Of a stretch of 64,000 nt of DNA, positions 17,952-27,084 are shown one piece after another. The notes under the pieces were generated by a model. It ran no database searches, was not told the origin of the DNA, and was given only the letters and a program-made list of their open reading frames with translations. The translations under genes and the position numbers were made by a program. Within the stretch, counting starts at the first letter, position 1; every line of letters starts with the position of its first letter. The stretch spans positions 248,001-312,000 of the forward strand of contig UBJR01000007.1 in the NCBI GenBank assembly GCA_900465675.1, read 5' to 3'. Origin of the DNA: Hyphomicrobiales bacterium. GTDB taxonomy: Bacteria; Pseudomonadota; Alphaproteobacteria; Rhizobiales; Rhizobiaceae.

Positions 17952-18380
17952 TTAATATCCACCTGGCCGGGACCAAGCACTCCGTCGACCGCAGCGGTTG
18001 CCGGCGGCGTCGTATTGCCAGTCGTAGTGGCAGTTGCCTTGGTAATAACTCGACGGATAGTATCCACCTCCGCAATTGTTATTTGCGCAGACGGCTACGG
18101 CCGTTCCCACAAGGGCGACAGCTACCAAGGCTGCGGCAGCCTGTCTCTGCTGGGCTACCATCTGCTCACATTCGAGCATGTTGATGCCGCGGCGATTTAG
18201 TTCTGAAACCAGCTGGAACTGAAACGCTGAATCCTTCGTCTCACTCGCCGTTTTGCAAAGCGCCGCCTTGCTGACGGCAGACGGCTTTTTGCTGAAATCA
18301 GCTTGCGTCGTTGTGCAGCTTGCCAGCGCAAGCGAGATCGCCACGGCGCCAAAGCATCGTGCTAGATTGGTGATGTTCAC
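17952..18380 (-). CDS. Small lipoprotein of unknown function
   Basis: A 142-residue protein with a lipoprotein signal peptide; the lipobox is LASC (Cys22). A second hydrophobic stretch (about residues 83-98) is followed by a Gly/Tyr/Asn-rich tail with cysteines. It is probably anchored to the outer membrane. It precedes the small acidic secreted protein gene by 10 bp. I cannot name a family. Confidence 0.75.
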   Translation of the reverse strand: MNITNLARCFGAVAISLALASCTTTQADFSKKPSAVSKAALCKTASETKDSAFQFQLVSELNRRGINMLECEQMVAQQRQAAAALVAVALVGTAVAVCANNNCGGGYYPSSYYQGNCHYDWQYDAAGNRCGRRSAWSRPGGY

Positions 18381-18569
18381 GGAAACCCCTCAGTTGCCCG
18401 CGGCCACCATCGCACAAATCGCTGCGACGTCAAATTGCATTCTAAGATATCGTTAATACATCCGAGGCGTGTGAACGGCACTTCCATCATTGCAATAAGT
18501 TCGGAAAGACGGCCGTTCGTTACCCTCGCAGAGGCCCCATGAGGATGATGCAGAAGACCAAGAACGAAC

Positions 18570-18893
18570 TTACAAGGATGGTGTATGAAAGCCATGGGAA
18601 AAGACGTTTTGGCTCCTATACACCTTACGACGAGACGTTGATGGCTGGGGCCCATAGGGTCCTTCTCCTTGCCTTGAGAAATATGGCTTCCCAAGTTCCA
18701 TCTGCATTAGAAGCAAGATTGCTGTTTTCGCTAAAGCGCGGTAGATGCGCTGGACGAAAGGGAGGCTGGGATCAAAGATGCGCCATGCCATCATTCCAGA
18801 TGTGGATGGAAGGGCGAAGAAGCTCGCTATGATGGCGGCGATCTGGGCCATTCCAAAGTTGATCCACAACAAGAGTGCCAACTTGATCATATC
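18570..18893 (-). CDS. Possible small membrane protein
   Basis: A 107-residue frame beginning MIKLALLLWINFG with two or three hydrophobic segments and a polar tail. The ribosome-binding site is weak, and a plus-strand frame overlaps the same DNA. Hydrophobic composition favours the minus-strand reading. Unknown family. Confidence 0.35.
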   Translation of the reverse strand, partial: DMIKLALLLWINFGMAQIAAIIASFFALPSTSGMMAWRIFDPSLPFVQRIYRALAKTAILLLMQMELGKPYFSRQGEGPYGPQPSTSRRKVYRSQNVFSHGFHTPSL

Positions 18894-19317
18894 CGGCGAA
18901 GACACGATTGCTCCTGTAGCTAGCACGTTGCGATGTCACTGCGTTTAACAAGGCCGGCGACTTTTCAAGGCGCAGAGTAGCTGAAAACGGTCGGGAGCAG
19001 CCACCACCCGTCCAGATACCTGTAAAGCACTTTGGAGATTCGGCCGTCTGGTCGAATGAGCACTTCCGCAGCGGCCTCATATGGAAAATCGTGCCACCGT
19101 GTGGAATAGCGGCGGAAGCTCACACCAGCCTCAGACTTTTGGGATAACTGCGTAGCGCTGAACCTAATAGAGTGGATGCGCTCCCGCTCCGTGATATGCC
19201 TGTGATCAATCAGGATAATATATCGATCTTAGAATTTGTTTAGCATTCTATATCAATCGCCCACCATGCAGCGCGACGCAGCTGAGTTCGCCGGTGCGGT
19301 TTGTACGCACGATTTGG
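18894..19317. other. Intergenic stretch, nothing recognised
   Basis: About 420 bp without a supportable gene, separating the small membrane-protein frame from the SIR2-like pseudogene. The sequence becomes AT-rich near 19215-19260. I see no repeat, terminator or operator here. Confidence 0.4.
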
Positions 19318-19760
19318 TTATTGGAACCGACTGATTTCCACCGGCGTGACCGGCGTCTCCGCAAGCGCCCTTGCCATGAGGCCGTCGAAATTCGTGGTCC
19401 AGACCAGCCGGAACAGATTATTCTTCGCGAGGCGCGCTGCTATGCGGTAGCCGCTGCTTAGCTTCGCGACCTGGATATGGCGCTGGAAGGACGAGCGGCA
19501 ATCCTCGACGCGCGGATAGCAGCGGCCGATGTAGAAAGCCATACTCGCCCTCATCGCCGGAGCATGGAAAGCCGAGCTGCGTATCGAGCCAGTCTTGAAT
19601 GAGTCGTTGCACCATGCCGAGCGAGAGCTCGCCAAAATTCTGCTCCATCCCCGGATGGGTCGATCGAGCGCTTGCACTGGCAGATGCACGACGAGGCAGA
19701 CGGTATGCGCGACGAGATCGACGCGCCAGCCCCGAGCAGCAGCATGTGCGGCCATGTGTA
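19318..19760 (-). pseudogene. SIR2-like domain protein remnant
   Basis: Three reading frames on the minus strand together spell a SIR2-like fold. First comes LLLGAGASISSRIPSA with the NAD-binding GAGAS, then FGELSLGMVQRLIQDWLD in a second frame. The third frame gives FYIGRCYPRVEDCRSSFQ and LVWTTNFDGLMARAL. At least two frameshifts interrupt it, and the C-terminal part is missing. Such SIR2-like domains are common in phage-defence proteins, where they deplete NAD. This copy cannot be functional as written. Confidence 0.75.
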
Positions 19761-19981
19761 GTTGGCAAATTGTTACAATACCTGGGCGATTCGTTCTACT
19801 ATTGCGGCACGAGCGTGTTGTTTGGCTCGAAGAGTTTCAGGGCGGCTTGAATTGCCGCCAAGCCCTAAGGCAAGCGGTGAAAATATGGAAGCCCGGGCAT
19901 CTGACCTGTGCGCCTTGAAGACACACGTAATTGACGCCGAGAGGAATTTCGCCTATATTGCATTGATAGATGGAGGCCGAC

Positions 19982-20260
19982 ATGCCGAGCATAGCGAACG
20001 AGAATAGTGAGCGTATGAGTTTGAGGGTGCCCGCCACGGCCAAGGCTAAGCTCCTGCGCGCCGCAGCACTTCGTAATACCGATCTGACGAATTTCGTAAC
20101 CCAATCCGCACTGCGAGAAGCAGAAGCTATTATCGAGGAAGCGGAAACGATCAGAGTGTCAAAGCGCGATCATCTTCGCATTCTTGAGCTTCTGGAAAAT
20201 CCGCCCAAACCCAACGCCAAGCTGCGCGCGGCAATCGCCGGTTTGCCTGACAGCCTATGA
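19982..20260 (+). CDS. DUF1778 (TacA-like) antitoxin
   Basis: A 92-residue ribbon-helix-helix antitoxin. The RHH segment MSLRVPATAKAKLLRAAAL is followed by the family phrase TDLTNFVTQSALREAEAIIEE and a C-terminal neutralising tail. The ATG at 19982 follows GGAGG by five bases and is preferred to an ATG 12 bp upstream. It overlaps the acetyltransferase toxin gene by 4 bp. It should neutralise the toxin and repress the pair's promoter. Confidence 0.9.
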   Translation: MPSIANENSERMSLRVPATAKAKLLRAAALRNTDLTNFVTQSALREAEAIIEEAETIRVSKRDHLRILELLENPPKPNAKLRAAIAGLPDSL

Positions 20261-20784
20261 CTTTACCTTCATGGCATGAGGAACCGATTGCCAAGTCTCA
20301 CCGTCGGGGGGAGTTCGATTGCGGCGACGCTAAGATGAACGAGTTTCTGCTCCGCTTTGCCCGACAAAGCCATGAGCAGAACGCCTCGAAGACCTTCTGT
20401 GCTATCGATGATACAGCATCCGACCGCATTCTTGGGTTCTATACAATCGCGCCTTCGGCAGTCGAGCGTGCAACTGTGCCTGATGCAATGACACGCGGTC
20501 TTGCCCGCCATGACGTGCCGGGCTTCAAGCTTGCACGACTGGCTACCGACCGCGCGGTCGCCGGGCAGGGACTGGGAGGCCAACTCCTAGCCGCCGCAGC
20601 GCTCCGCTGCCTCCGACTTGCAGGAGAGGGCGGGGGACTTCTATTGATCATCGATGCCAAAGGCGAGCGCGCCGCCAATTGGTACGCCTCCTTTGGAGCC
20701 GAGCCACTGAAGGACAAGCCCCTAACTCTCGTGATGCCGCTCATCACCTTCGCGGCCGATTTGCGGGCTAAAGGTCTTCTTTAA
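20257..20784 (+). CDS. GNAT-family toxin (TacT-like)
   Basis: A 175-residue acetyltransferase typical of TacT/AtaT toxins. It opens with HRRGEFDCGDAKMNEFL and carries FYTIAPSAVER, the acetyl-CoA loop VAGQGLGGQLL (about residues 106-116) and a Tyr in ANWYASFG. Family members acetylate the amino acid on charged tRNA and block translation. The 4-bp overlap with the DUF1778 gene identifies a type II toxin-antitoxin pair. Confidence 0.9.
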   Translation: MTLPSWHEEPIAKSHRRGEFDCGDAKMNEFLLRFARQSHEQNASKTFCAIDDTASDRILGFYTIAPSAVERATVPDAMTRGLARHDVPGFKLARLATDRAVAGQGLGGQLLAAAALRCLRLAGEGGGLLLIIDAKGERAANWYASFGAEPLKDKPLTLVMPLITFAADLRAKGLL

Positions 20785-20872
20785 TCCCCAGGATACCGTC
20801 ACTTCTATGTTTCGCCATCGGACATCGCTCAGGGTGGTGCGCCTGGAAGTGACCGCATCGATCTCTCCTTGA

Positions 20873-21079
20873 GATATACTATGCGTCGTCCAATTCGATC
20901 CAGACTGGAGCATGGTCGCTGGTGTGATCCCATCCACGCGCAAACTTGTCGACGCCGCCGGTCTGCGATCGGCACATATCAGCTGTTCGCGAGAACAAGT
21001 AGCTGCAGTTACACGGAAATTCGGCGCGATCCTGTCGGTAATCGATGTGGTCGGCGGTTCGAGTCTTTTCAAGGCGTAG
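20873..21079 (+). other. Intergenic stretch with a possible gene remnant
   Basis: The 305-bp gap after the toxin gene contains an uninterrupted plus-strand frame. It gives LCVVQFDPDWSMVAGVIPST and later FGAILSVIDVVGGSSLFKA before a TAG. Composition is protein-like, but there is no ribosome-binding site and no family I recognise. It may be the C-terminal piece of a lost gene. Confidence 0.25.
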
Positions 21080-21088
21080 GTGCGCATT

Positions 21089-21979
21089 TCAGGCTGTCGT
21101 GAGAGCATCAATCAGCGCTCTGAGCGCGGGCGGCGTTTGTCTTCGGCTTGTGTGATAGAGATAAAACCCTGGGTAGGAAGGGCTCCAGTCCGTCAGCACC
21201 TGCATAAGGGTCCCTGCCGCGATCTCGTCCGCCACGTCATGCTCCATGATATATCCCAGCCCGACCCCGGCACGAACGGCAGCCGCCGGCAGATCAACAT
21301 CATTGGCCACCAAAGGGCCGCTGGTACGGATCTTGATCTCCTTGCCATCTTTCTCGAACTCCCAGGGCAACAATCCGGCCGATGTCGTCAGCCGGTAGCC
21401 GATGCAGGCGTGGCGTTCGAGGTCATAGGGTGTCAGTGGAGGAGGGTAGCGGTCGAAATAGGAAGGCGTGCCGACCACCACCGTCCTCAAATCAGGTCCG
21501 ACCTTCACCGCGACCATGTCCTTGGCGACGGCTTCTCCCAGTCGAATACCGGCATCGAAACCGGCTGCGACGATATCCGTCAATCCGTCTTCGATGTTTA
21601 CCTCGACCCGCACATCCGGATTGGCGAGCAGGAAGGCCGGCAGTTTCGGCAGAAGAACCATTCGAGCAGCATAGGCAAACGTGGTGATCCTGACCGTGCC
21701 GGACGGGTTGTCGCGCCACTCCGCCAATGCTTCTAACCCATTCTCGATGTCGGCAAGGGCTGGGGTCAGCGATTGTAGCAGACGTTCGCCTGCCTCGGTC
21801 GGCGCCACGCTGCGCGTTGTACGTGCCAAAAGCCGAACGCCTAACCTCTCTTCCAGGCCGCGCATCGCATGGCTGAGCGCAGAGGGCGACATCCCGAGAA
21901 TGGCGGAGGCACGGGTAAAGCTGCGCTCTCGCGCCACTGCGGCGAAGGCCATCAGGTCATTGAGTTCGTTTCGTACCAT
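21089..21979 (-). CDS. LysR-family transcriptional regulator
   Basis: A 296-residue LysR regulator. The N-terminal helix-turn-helix (about residues 5-65) contains AFAAVARERSFTRASAILGMSPSALSHAMRGLEERLG, here given across the two helices. A periplasmic-binding-like effector domain follows, with the phrase DAGIRLGEAVAKDMVAVKV. It is divergent from an aldo/keto reductase gene about 100 bp away, the normal arrangement for a LysR and its target. Confidence 0.94.
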   Translation of the reverse strand: MVRNELNDLMAFAAVARERSFTRASAILGMSPSALSHAMRGLEERLGVRLLARTTRSVAPTEAGERLLQSLTPALADIENGLEALAEWRDNPSGTVRITTFAYAARMVLLPKLPAFLLANPDVRVEVNIEDGLTDIVAAGFDAGIRLGEAVAKDMVAVKVGPDLRTVVVGTPSYFDRYPPPLTPYDLERHACIGYRLTTSAGLLPWEFEKDGKEIKIRTSGPLVANDVDLPAAAVRAGVGLGYIMEHDVADEIAAGTLMQVLTDWSPSYPGFYLYHTSRRQTPPALRALIDALTTA

Positions 21980-22076
21980 TGATGCACGTTGTTCACAAGT
22001 TCATGCCGCAATCAACGACTTATCCTTGGGAAGGCTTGGCGCTACATCCTGCGCATCACAATGACGGAGAATATCC

Positions 22077-23180
22077 ATGGACCTCACCAGTTACCGCACG
22101 CTCGGCAAATCCGGCCTGATCGTCAGCCCGCTGGCACTCGGCACAATGACCTTCGGGGCAGAGCGCTGGGGGGCGGGTGACAAAACCTCGCGCGGTCTTT
22201 TCGACGCTTATGTCGATGCCGGCGGCAATTTCATCGATACCGCGGATGTCTATTCCGCCGGCCGCAGCGAGGAAATGCTCGGAGCTTTTATGGCCGACAG
22301 CGCTACGCGTAATCGGCTAGTGATCGCGACAAAATCCGGCTTTCCGCGCGGGCAGGGCACACCGTTATGGGGTGGTAACGGTGCCAAGAACATTCGCATG
22401 GGCATAGAGGGTTCCCTGAAGCGGCTGAAAACAGATTACATCGACATGTACTGGATGCATGTCTGGGACCGCACAACGCCTGCGGAAGAGGTTCTGCATA
22501 CCCTGACCGATGCCGTCAGGGCCGGAAAAATCCTGCATTACGGCTTTTCGAATACGCCCGCCTGGTACGTAGCAAAGGTCGCGACACTCGCCGAAGCGCA
22601 TGGCCTGCCCAGGCCGATCGGCCTGCAATATGCTTATTCGCTGATAGACCGTGGCATCGAGTTGGATCTCATTCCGGCTGGAGCAGAATTTGGTTTGGGG
22701 ATGGTGCCATGGAGCCCGCTAGCGGCTGGTCTGCTGACGGGAAAATACGGTCGCGACAAGATCAGTGATGCGGGCCGTGCGACAGGTCTGCCCGACAAGG
22801 CTGGATCTGTGACCGAAGGCGAAAGCGATGGGCGCCTCAATGGGGACAATCCTTTCGGCGGCATGCTGTTCACCGAGCACAATTTCGATGTCGTCGATGT
22901 CCTCAAGGCAGTAGCGTCGGAAATCGGCCGTTCACCGGCGGAAGTAGCCTTGGCCTGGGTGGTGCAACGCCCCGGTGTCTCTTCTGTACTAATCGGTGCG
23001 AGCCGGGTCGACCAACTCTCTCAGAACGTTGCGTCCCTCGACGTAATCCTGGACGATGCGCACTTGCTGCGGCTCGAACAGGCAACCGCGCTTCCGCTCC
23101 TTAATCCGTATTTTATCTTCAATCTGCCGAGCAAGAGCCTTTTTGGTGGGTATCAGGTCCGAAGTTGGCAAGCAGTTTGA
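22077..23180 (+). CDS. Aldo/keto reductase
   Basis: A 367-residue NADPH-dependent oxidoreductase with a TIM-barrel fold. The catalytic tetrad is visible: Asp in FIDTADVYSAGRSEE with the Tyr, Lys in IATKSGF and His in YWMHVWD. The late phosphate-binding segment reads SSVLIGASRVDQL. It reduces aldehydes or ketones; the substrate is not evident. The family normally runs 320-350 residues, so the length is ordinary. Probably controlled by the divergent LysR protein. Confidence 0.93.
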   Translation: MDLTSYRTLGKSGLIVSPLALGTMTFGAERWGAGDKTSRGLFDAYVDAGGNFIDTADVYSAGRSEEMLGAFMADSATRNRLVIATKSGFPRGQGTPLWGGNGAKNIRMGIEGSLKRLKTDYIDMYWMHVWDRTTPAEEVLHTLTDAVRAGKILHYGFSNTPAWYVAKVATLAEAHGLPRPIGLQYAYSLIDRGIELDLIPAGAEFGLGMVPWSPLAAGLLTGKYGRDKISDAGRATGLPDKAGSVTEGESDGRLNGDNPFGGMLFTEHNFDVVDVLKAVASEIGRSPAEVALAWVVQRPGVSSVLIGASRVDQLSQNVASLDVILDDAHLLRLEQATALPLLNPYFIFNLPSKSLFGGYQVRSWQAV

Positions 23181-23307
23181 GCCACGTGGATCGCCTCAGG
23201 GACTTGTCCGATTGAAGTTCCCTGAGGCGAGCTTATCGACAGGATTCATAGGCGTTTTGCGTGAGGATGACTGTATTCTGAAACCTCGTGGCACGAATGC
23301 CGCAGTT

Positions 23308-24195
23308 TCAACCCCGCAGCACATCGATCAACGCATCCGACAGGAAATCGGCGACACGCCGCACGCGCGCACTGCTGCGCACCTCTTCGCTCATCACCAG
23401 CCACACAGGCAACGGCCGGAATTGCAGGCCTACATCTACTTGCTCGAGCTCACTGTGCCGGCTTGCCAGCAAAACCTGCGCGATACCAATTCCGCCACCT
23501 GCGAGTAGTAAGTGCCAGCCCACCATCTGATCATCGGACCGCAGCACGAAGTCATCGCGTGCCAACTTCACCTCATATGCCGCCAAACCCCGGATCAACA
23601 CATCGCTGCGATCAAGGCCGATGAGGTCGTGGCTTTGGAGGTCGGCCACCGAAGTTACGCGGCCACGGCGATCGAAATAGCCCTTTGCGCCAAAAAGGCC
23701 CATGGGTGTGTCGCCGAGTTTGCGAGCAATCAACGCGTTCTGTGTCGGCTCGGCCATGCGGATCGCGATGTCGGCGTCGCGGCGAAGCAGGTTCTGGTTC
23801 GCGTCCGACGTAACGATCTCGATCTGGATATTGGGTTCCGCTTGCCGCAGAGTCGCGAGCAGCGCGGGCAGTATTAGATTTCCGACGATCACCGATGCCG
23901 TCACCCGCACCGTGCCAGACAATTGCTGTGAACGCCCTTGAGCCTTGAGGTTTAACGCCTCGGCCGCCGCTCCCATGGCGCGTGCATCTTCGATGAGGCC
24001 AAGAGCCGCCGCTGTCGGATCGAGGCCCTGCACGGAGCGGGTGAACAGGCTTATGCCGAGTTCGGCCTCCAGTTCACGAACATGTCGGCTCAGGGTAGGC
24101 TGGGTTGCCGCGATACTTTTTGCCGCCTTCGAAAGGGAGCCGCATTCGACGACAGCAAGGAAGGAGCGAACCAGGGTCCAGTCAAGGCTATTCAT
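23308..24195 (-). CDS. LysR-family transcriptional regulator
   Basis: A 295-residue LysR regulator. The winged helix begins LDWTLVRSFLAVVECGSLSKAAK and continues with ATQPTLSRHVRELE. A substrate-binding domain follows, with DADIAIRMAEPTQ. It is divergent from an alpha/beta hydrolase gene across about 125 bp and most likely controls it. Confidence 0.94.
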   Translation of the reverse strand: MNSLDWTLVRSFLAVVECGSLSKAAKSIAATQPTLSRHVRELEAELGISLFTRSVQGLDPTAAALGLIEDARAMGAAAEALNLKAQGRSQQLSGTVRVTASVIVGNLILPALLATLRQAEPNIQIEIVTSDANQNLLRRDADIAIRMAEPTQNALIARKLGDTPMGLFGAKGYFDRRGRVTSVADLQSHDLIGLDRSDVLIRGLAAYEVKLARDDFVLRSDDQMVGWHLLLAGGGIGIAQVLLASRHSELEQVDVGLQFRPLPVWLVMSEEVRSSARVRRVADFLSDALIDVLRG

Positions 24196-24321
24196 TTTTG
24201 GATCGATCCCATGCCAAAAATGGGCAATTTCGGACCAAAAATAATACGGCTAGCTTGAAAGCGTCAACAAGAGATCGCGGCCGCCGACAGGCCGGCCAAC
24301 CGAGGAACAAGGCCAACCACC

Positions 24322-25176
24322 ATGAGCACTCTTTTCACACAGACACAGTTCATCGAGACAGAAGGCGGCCGCGTCGCATTTGAAGATACTGGGGGCAACG
24401 GTTCGATTATTCTGGCGATCCCCGGCATGGGCGATCTGCGCTCGGAATATCGCTACCTGAACCCAATGATGCAGCAAGCCGGCTACCGCGTCATCACCAT
24501 GGATGCCCGCGGCTACGGGGAGACCACGGCGAAGTGGAGCGATTACTCAGCGCGTGCCGTCGGTCGTGACGCCGTCGCAGTGCTGAAGAAGCTTGGCGCC
24601 GGTTCAGCCACCATCTTAGGCAATTCCTTTGCCGCAGGCTCTGCCTTATGGGCGGCACAGGATGCACCCGAACAGGTAAACGGCGTCGTACTCCTTGGGC
24701 CGATCGTTCGCGATCTCGAAGTGTCTTTCGTCCAGAAGCTGGCCTTGGGCATTGGTTTTGCCGGACCTTGGCGCGTCGGGTTCTGGACCATGTATTGGGA
24801 CAGCTTGTTTCCGACTAAAAAGCCTGCGGACCATATTGAGGTCAAGGCGGCGATCACGAGAAACCTGCGGGAGCCGGCACGGATGGACGCCCTCCGCGCG
24901 ATGATCAATCTTTCCAAGGCAGATACCGCGGCGATCCTAGAGAAGACCAAAGTGCCGGCCCTGATCGTCATGGGTACCAAGGACCCCGATTTCAAAGATG
25001 CCGCCGCCGAAGCCCATACGCTGGCCAGAAAACTCAATGCTGAGACCATGATCGTCGAAGGTGCCGGACATTATCCCCACACGGAAATGGCCGAACAGGT
25101 GACGCCGCGCATCCTGTCCTTCGTTCGGTCGCTGGCTGGCAGTGGCTCAAAGGCCACCTTGCGAGTGGTTGCGTAG
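24322..25176 (+). CDS. Alpha/beta hydrolase
   Basis: A 284-residue alpha/beta-fold hydrolase. It shows the early phrase IPGMGDLRSEYR, the nucleophile elbow LGNSFAAGSA (Ser near residue 98), the acid in MGTKDPDF and the histidine in EGAGHYPHTE. No signal peptide is present. The substrate is unknown; related proteins act as esterases or epoxide or haloalkane hydrolases. It is divergent from a LysR gene. Confidence 0.9.
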   Translation: MSTLFTQTQFIETEGGRVAFEDTGGNGSIILAIPGMGDLRSEYRYLNPMMQQAGYRVITMDARGYGETTAKWSDYSARAVGRDAVAVLKKLGAGSATILGNSFAAGSALWAAQDAPEQVNGVVLLGPIVRDLEVSFVQKLALGIGFAGPWRVGFWTMYWDSLFPTKKPADHIEVKAAITRNLREPARMDALRAMINLSKADTAAILEKTKVPALIVMGTKDPDFKDAAAEAHTLARKLNAETMIVEGAGHYPHTEMAEQVTPRILSFVRSLAGSGSKATLRVVA

Positions 25177-25359
25177 GCCTCTTCGAGATCATGAACTAGA
25201 GCTGCGTTTCACCGTGGACCAGAAAATAAATCGCAATGCGTATCAAAGCGAGGAAGACTCGTAGGTTCTTGAAATACGGTTCGGCAAGAAATCAAAGGTT
25301 TGGCGCTGGTTACATATGTTCTATTGAACTCTGGACGGCTTGTTGAAACGGACGCTGCG

Positions 25360-26319
25360 ATGAAAACAATCGGCATGCTGATTTTTGAAGGGGTCCAGTC
25401 CCTGGATGTTTCCGGACCGCTGGATGTCTTTGCCGAAGCCAATGCTTTTATCGAGCCTGATCAGCGCTACAAGATCATGACGATAGGCCCGTCGCATCGA
25501 CATGTTACGGCGTCGAATGGTATGATCTTAGCCTCGAATCTCGACTATGAGCAGGCAGACAGTCCCCTCGATCTGTTTCTCGTCCCTGGTGGCCCATCCT
25601 TGCCCACCTCTGAGGCCCCGTCTGAAATTGTCGATTGCATTCAGCGCCTCGCACTGCTCAGCGATGTTTACGGCTCTGTGTGTACAGGTGCGTTCTTGCT
25701 GGGCGGGGCTGGGCTTCTTGATGGCCGAAAAGTCACGACGCACTGGCAGAATGCCAGGCAACTGGCTACCCGATATCCAGGTGCGGATGTTGACTATGAC
25801 CGGATTTATCTGCGGGACGGTCCTTTGGTGACGTCGGCCGGGGTGACTGCGGGGATCGATCTGGGGTTGGCCTTGGTTCGCGAGGACCACGGACCGGCCA
25901 TCTCTCTGGCCGTTGCCAAGCGGCTCGTCGTTGTTGCTCAGAGATTGGGAGGGCAGTCGCAGTTCAGCCCATACATCGAATTCTCCTTGGACGCCGGATC
26001 GCCAATTTCCGGGGTGACCACTTATGTGATGGAACACCTCGGTCGGAACCTGTCTGTTGCCGACCTCGCAGCCGCATGTGGGATGAGCGAACGCAACTTT
26101 GCCAGGGCGTTCGGCGCAAGCACCGGCTCCACACCGGCCCAGTTCGTTGAAAGTGCGCGCATCGATGCGGCGCGCGCTATGTTGGAGGGAACCAGCAAGC
26201 CTCTGAAGCTGATTGCGCACGAATGCGGATTCGGCAATCCCAAGCGCATGCGGGAGGTGTTTGTGAAACGTCTCGGAATCCTACCGACACAGTATCGGGA
26301 TCAGTTTCTGATCAACTGA
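25360..26319 (+). CDS. GlxA-type transcriptional regulator (DJ-1/PfpI plus AraC domains)
   Basis: A 319-residue regulator. The N-terminal DJ-1/PfpI-like domain (about residues 1-180) contains GSVCTGAFLLGGAGLLDGR, with the nucleophile-position Cys. The C-terminal AraC double helix-turn-helix (about 215-315) has LAAACGMSERNFARAF and AHECGFGNPKRMREVF. The ATG at MKTIGMLIFEG is chosen over an upstream alternative that adds residues not typical of the family. Its target is unknown; the convergent HD-domain gene is a candidate neighbour. Confidence 0.92.
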   Translation: MKTIGMLIFEGVQSLDVSGPLDVFAEANAFIEPDQRYKIMTIGPSHRHVTASNGMILASNLDYEQADSPLDLFLVPGGPSLPTSEAPSEIVDCIQRLALLSDVYGSVCTGAFLLGGAGLLDGRKVTTHWQNARQLATRYPGADVDYDRIYLRDGPLVTSAGVTAGIDLGLALVREDHGPAISLAVAKRLVVVAQRLGGQSQFSPYIEFSLDAGSPISGVTTYVMEHLGRNLSVADLAAACGMSERNFARAFGASTGSTPAQFVESARIDAARAMLEGTSKPLKLIAHECGFGNPKRMREVFVKRLGILPTQYRDQFLIN

Positions 26320-26332
26320 CCTTGCCGGTCAG
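26316..26332. terminator. Hairpin between convergent genes
   Basis: CTGACC and GGTCAG form a 6-bp stem with a 5-base loop that overlaps both stop codons of the convergent GlxA-like and HD-domain genes. There is only a short U-run (CTTTCCC) on the plus strand, so it would be a weak terminator. Confidence 0.4.
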
Positions 26333-26979
26333 CTTTCCCATTTCGAGTTTAGGATGAGATCGACGAAGTTCTCACGCTTATAGGTCGGGTCCATGTAGGC
26401 CAACACGTCGGCTTTGACATTGCCGAATGTGGTCTCCGGCTTTCTGATCGTTCCCAGGCAGAAAGAGGACAGAATACCGTGCTTGAACTTCAGCCCTCGC
26501 GGATGGCATGTGCAGACCTCTTGTCGCTGTGAATCGGTGAAACTGTCATAGGCAATTCCGAGCACGTCCATTTCGACGCCGGCGGTCACGAGCGCGACCG
26601 TCGGGCGCTTATGCTGTGGAATCCCAGGGGTCGTGTGCAAGGCGATCGAGTCCCAAACGTCGTCGACGTCGCGTTCCGAGATGTCATAGGCCGAAAGAAA
26701 GTCGCGCGCGGCATTGGCACCGTCAACTTCGAAACGTTCCGTGTCGCTGGCATACCGATCCATGATGCCCATGTCATGGAACATGGCGCCGATGTAAAGA
26801 AGCTCGGCATCGTAGTTGAGCTGCTTGCGTTCTCCTGTCAGGGCGCCAAACAGGAAGACGCGGCTGGAGTGATGGAAGAGAAGATCCGTCTCGGTGTCAC
26901 GGACCAGCTCTGCTGCCGCTTTCGCCATCGCGCTATCAGGGACCTTGATGCCAGCGACGACCTTCGTTTCGTTAGTCAT
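26329..26979 (-). CDS. HD-domain protein, cyanamide hydratase-like
   Basis: A 216-residue HD-superfamily metal-dependent protein. Ligands are visible as LLFHHSSRVFLFG (about residues 34-46), MFHDMGIMDR with the His-Asp pair (about 67-76) and ALHTTPGI (about 117-124). The layout resembles the cyanamide hydratase-like HD family found in fungi and bacteria. Whether it hydrates cyanamide or hydrolyses another small substrate is not shown. It is convergent with a GlxA-type regulator. Confidence 0.85.
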   Translation of the reverse strand: MTNETKVVAGIKVPDSAMAKAAAELVRDTETDLLFHHSSRVFLFGALTGERKQLNYDAELLYIGAMFHDMGIMDRYASDTERFEVDGANAARDFLSAYDISERDVDDVWDSIALHTTPGIPQHKRPTVALVTAGVEMDVLGIAYDSFTDSQRQEVCTCHPRGLKFKHGILSSFCLGTIRKPETTFGNVKADVLAYMDPTYKRENFVDLILNSKWES

Positions 26980-27084
26980 TGGAAAACCTCATGATTTAAA
27001 GGTAAGCGGCACACCTGCGCCGATGCGGTCGATCTCGCCGCAGGTCTCATCTTCCTCCTGTTTGCAGTATTCGATCAATTCGCT

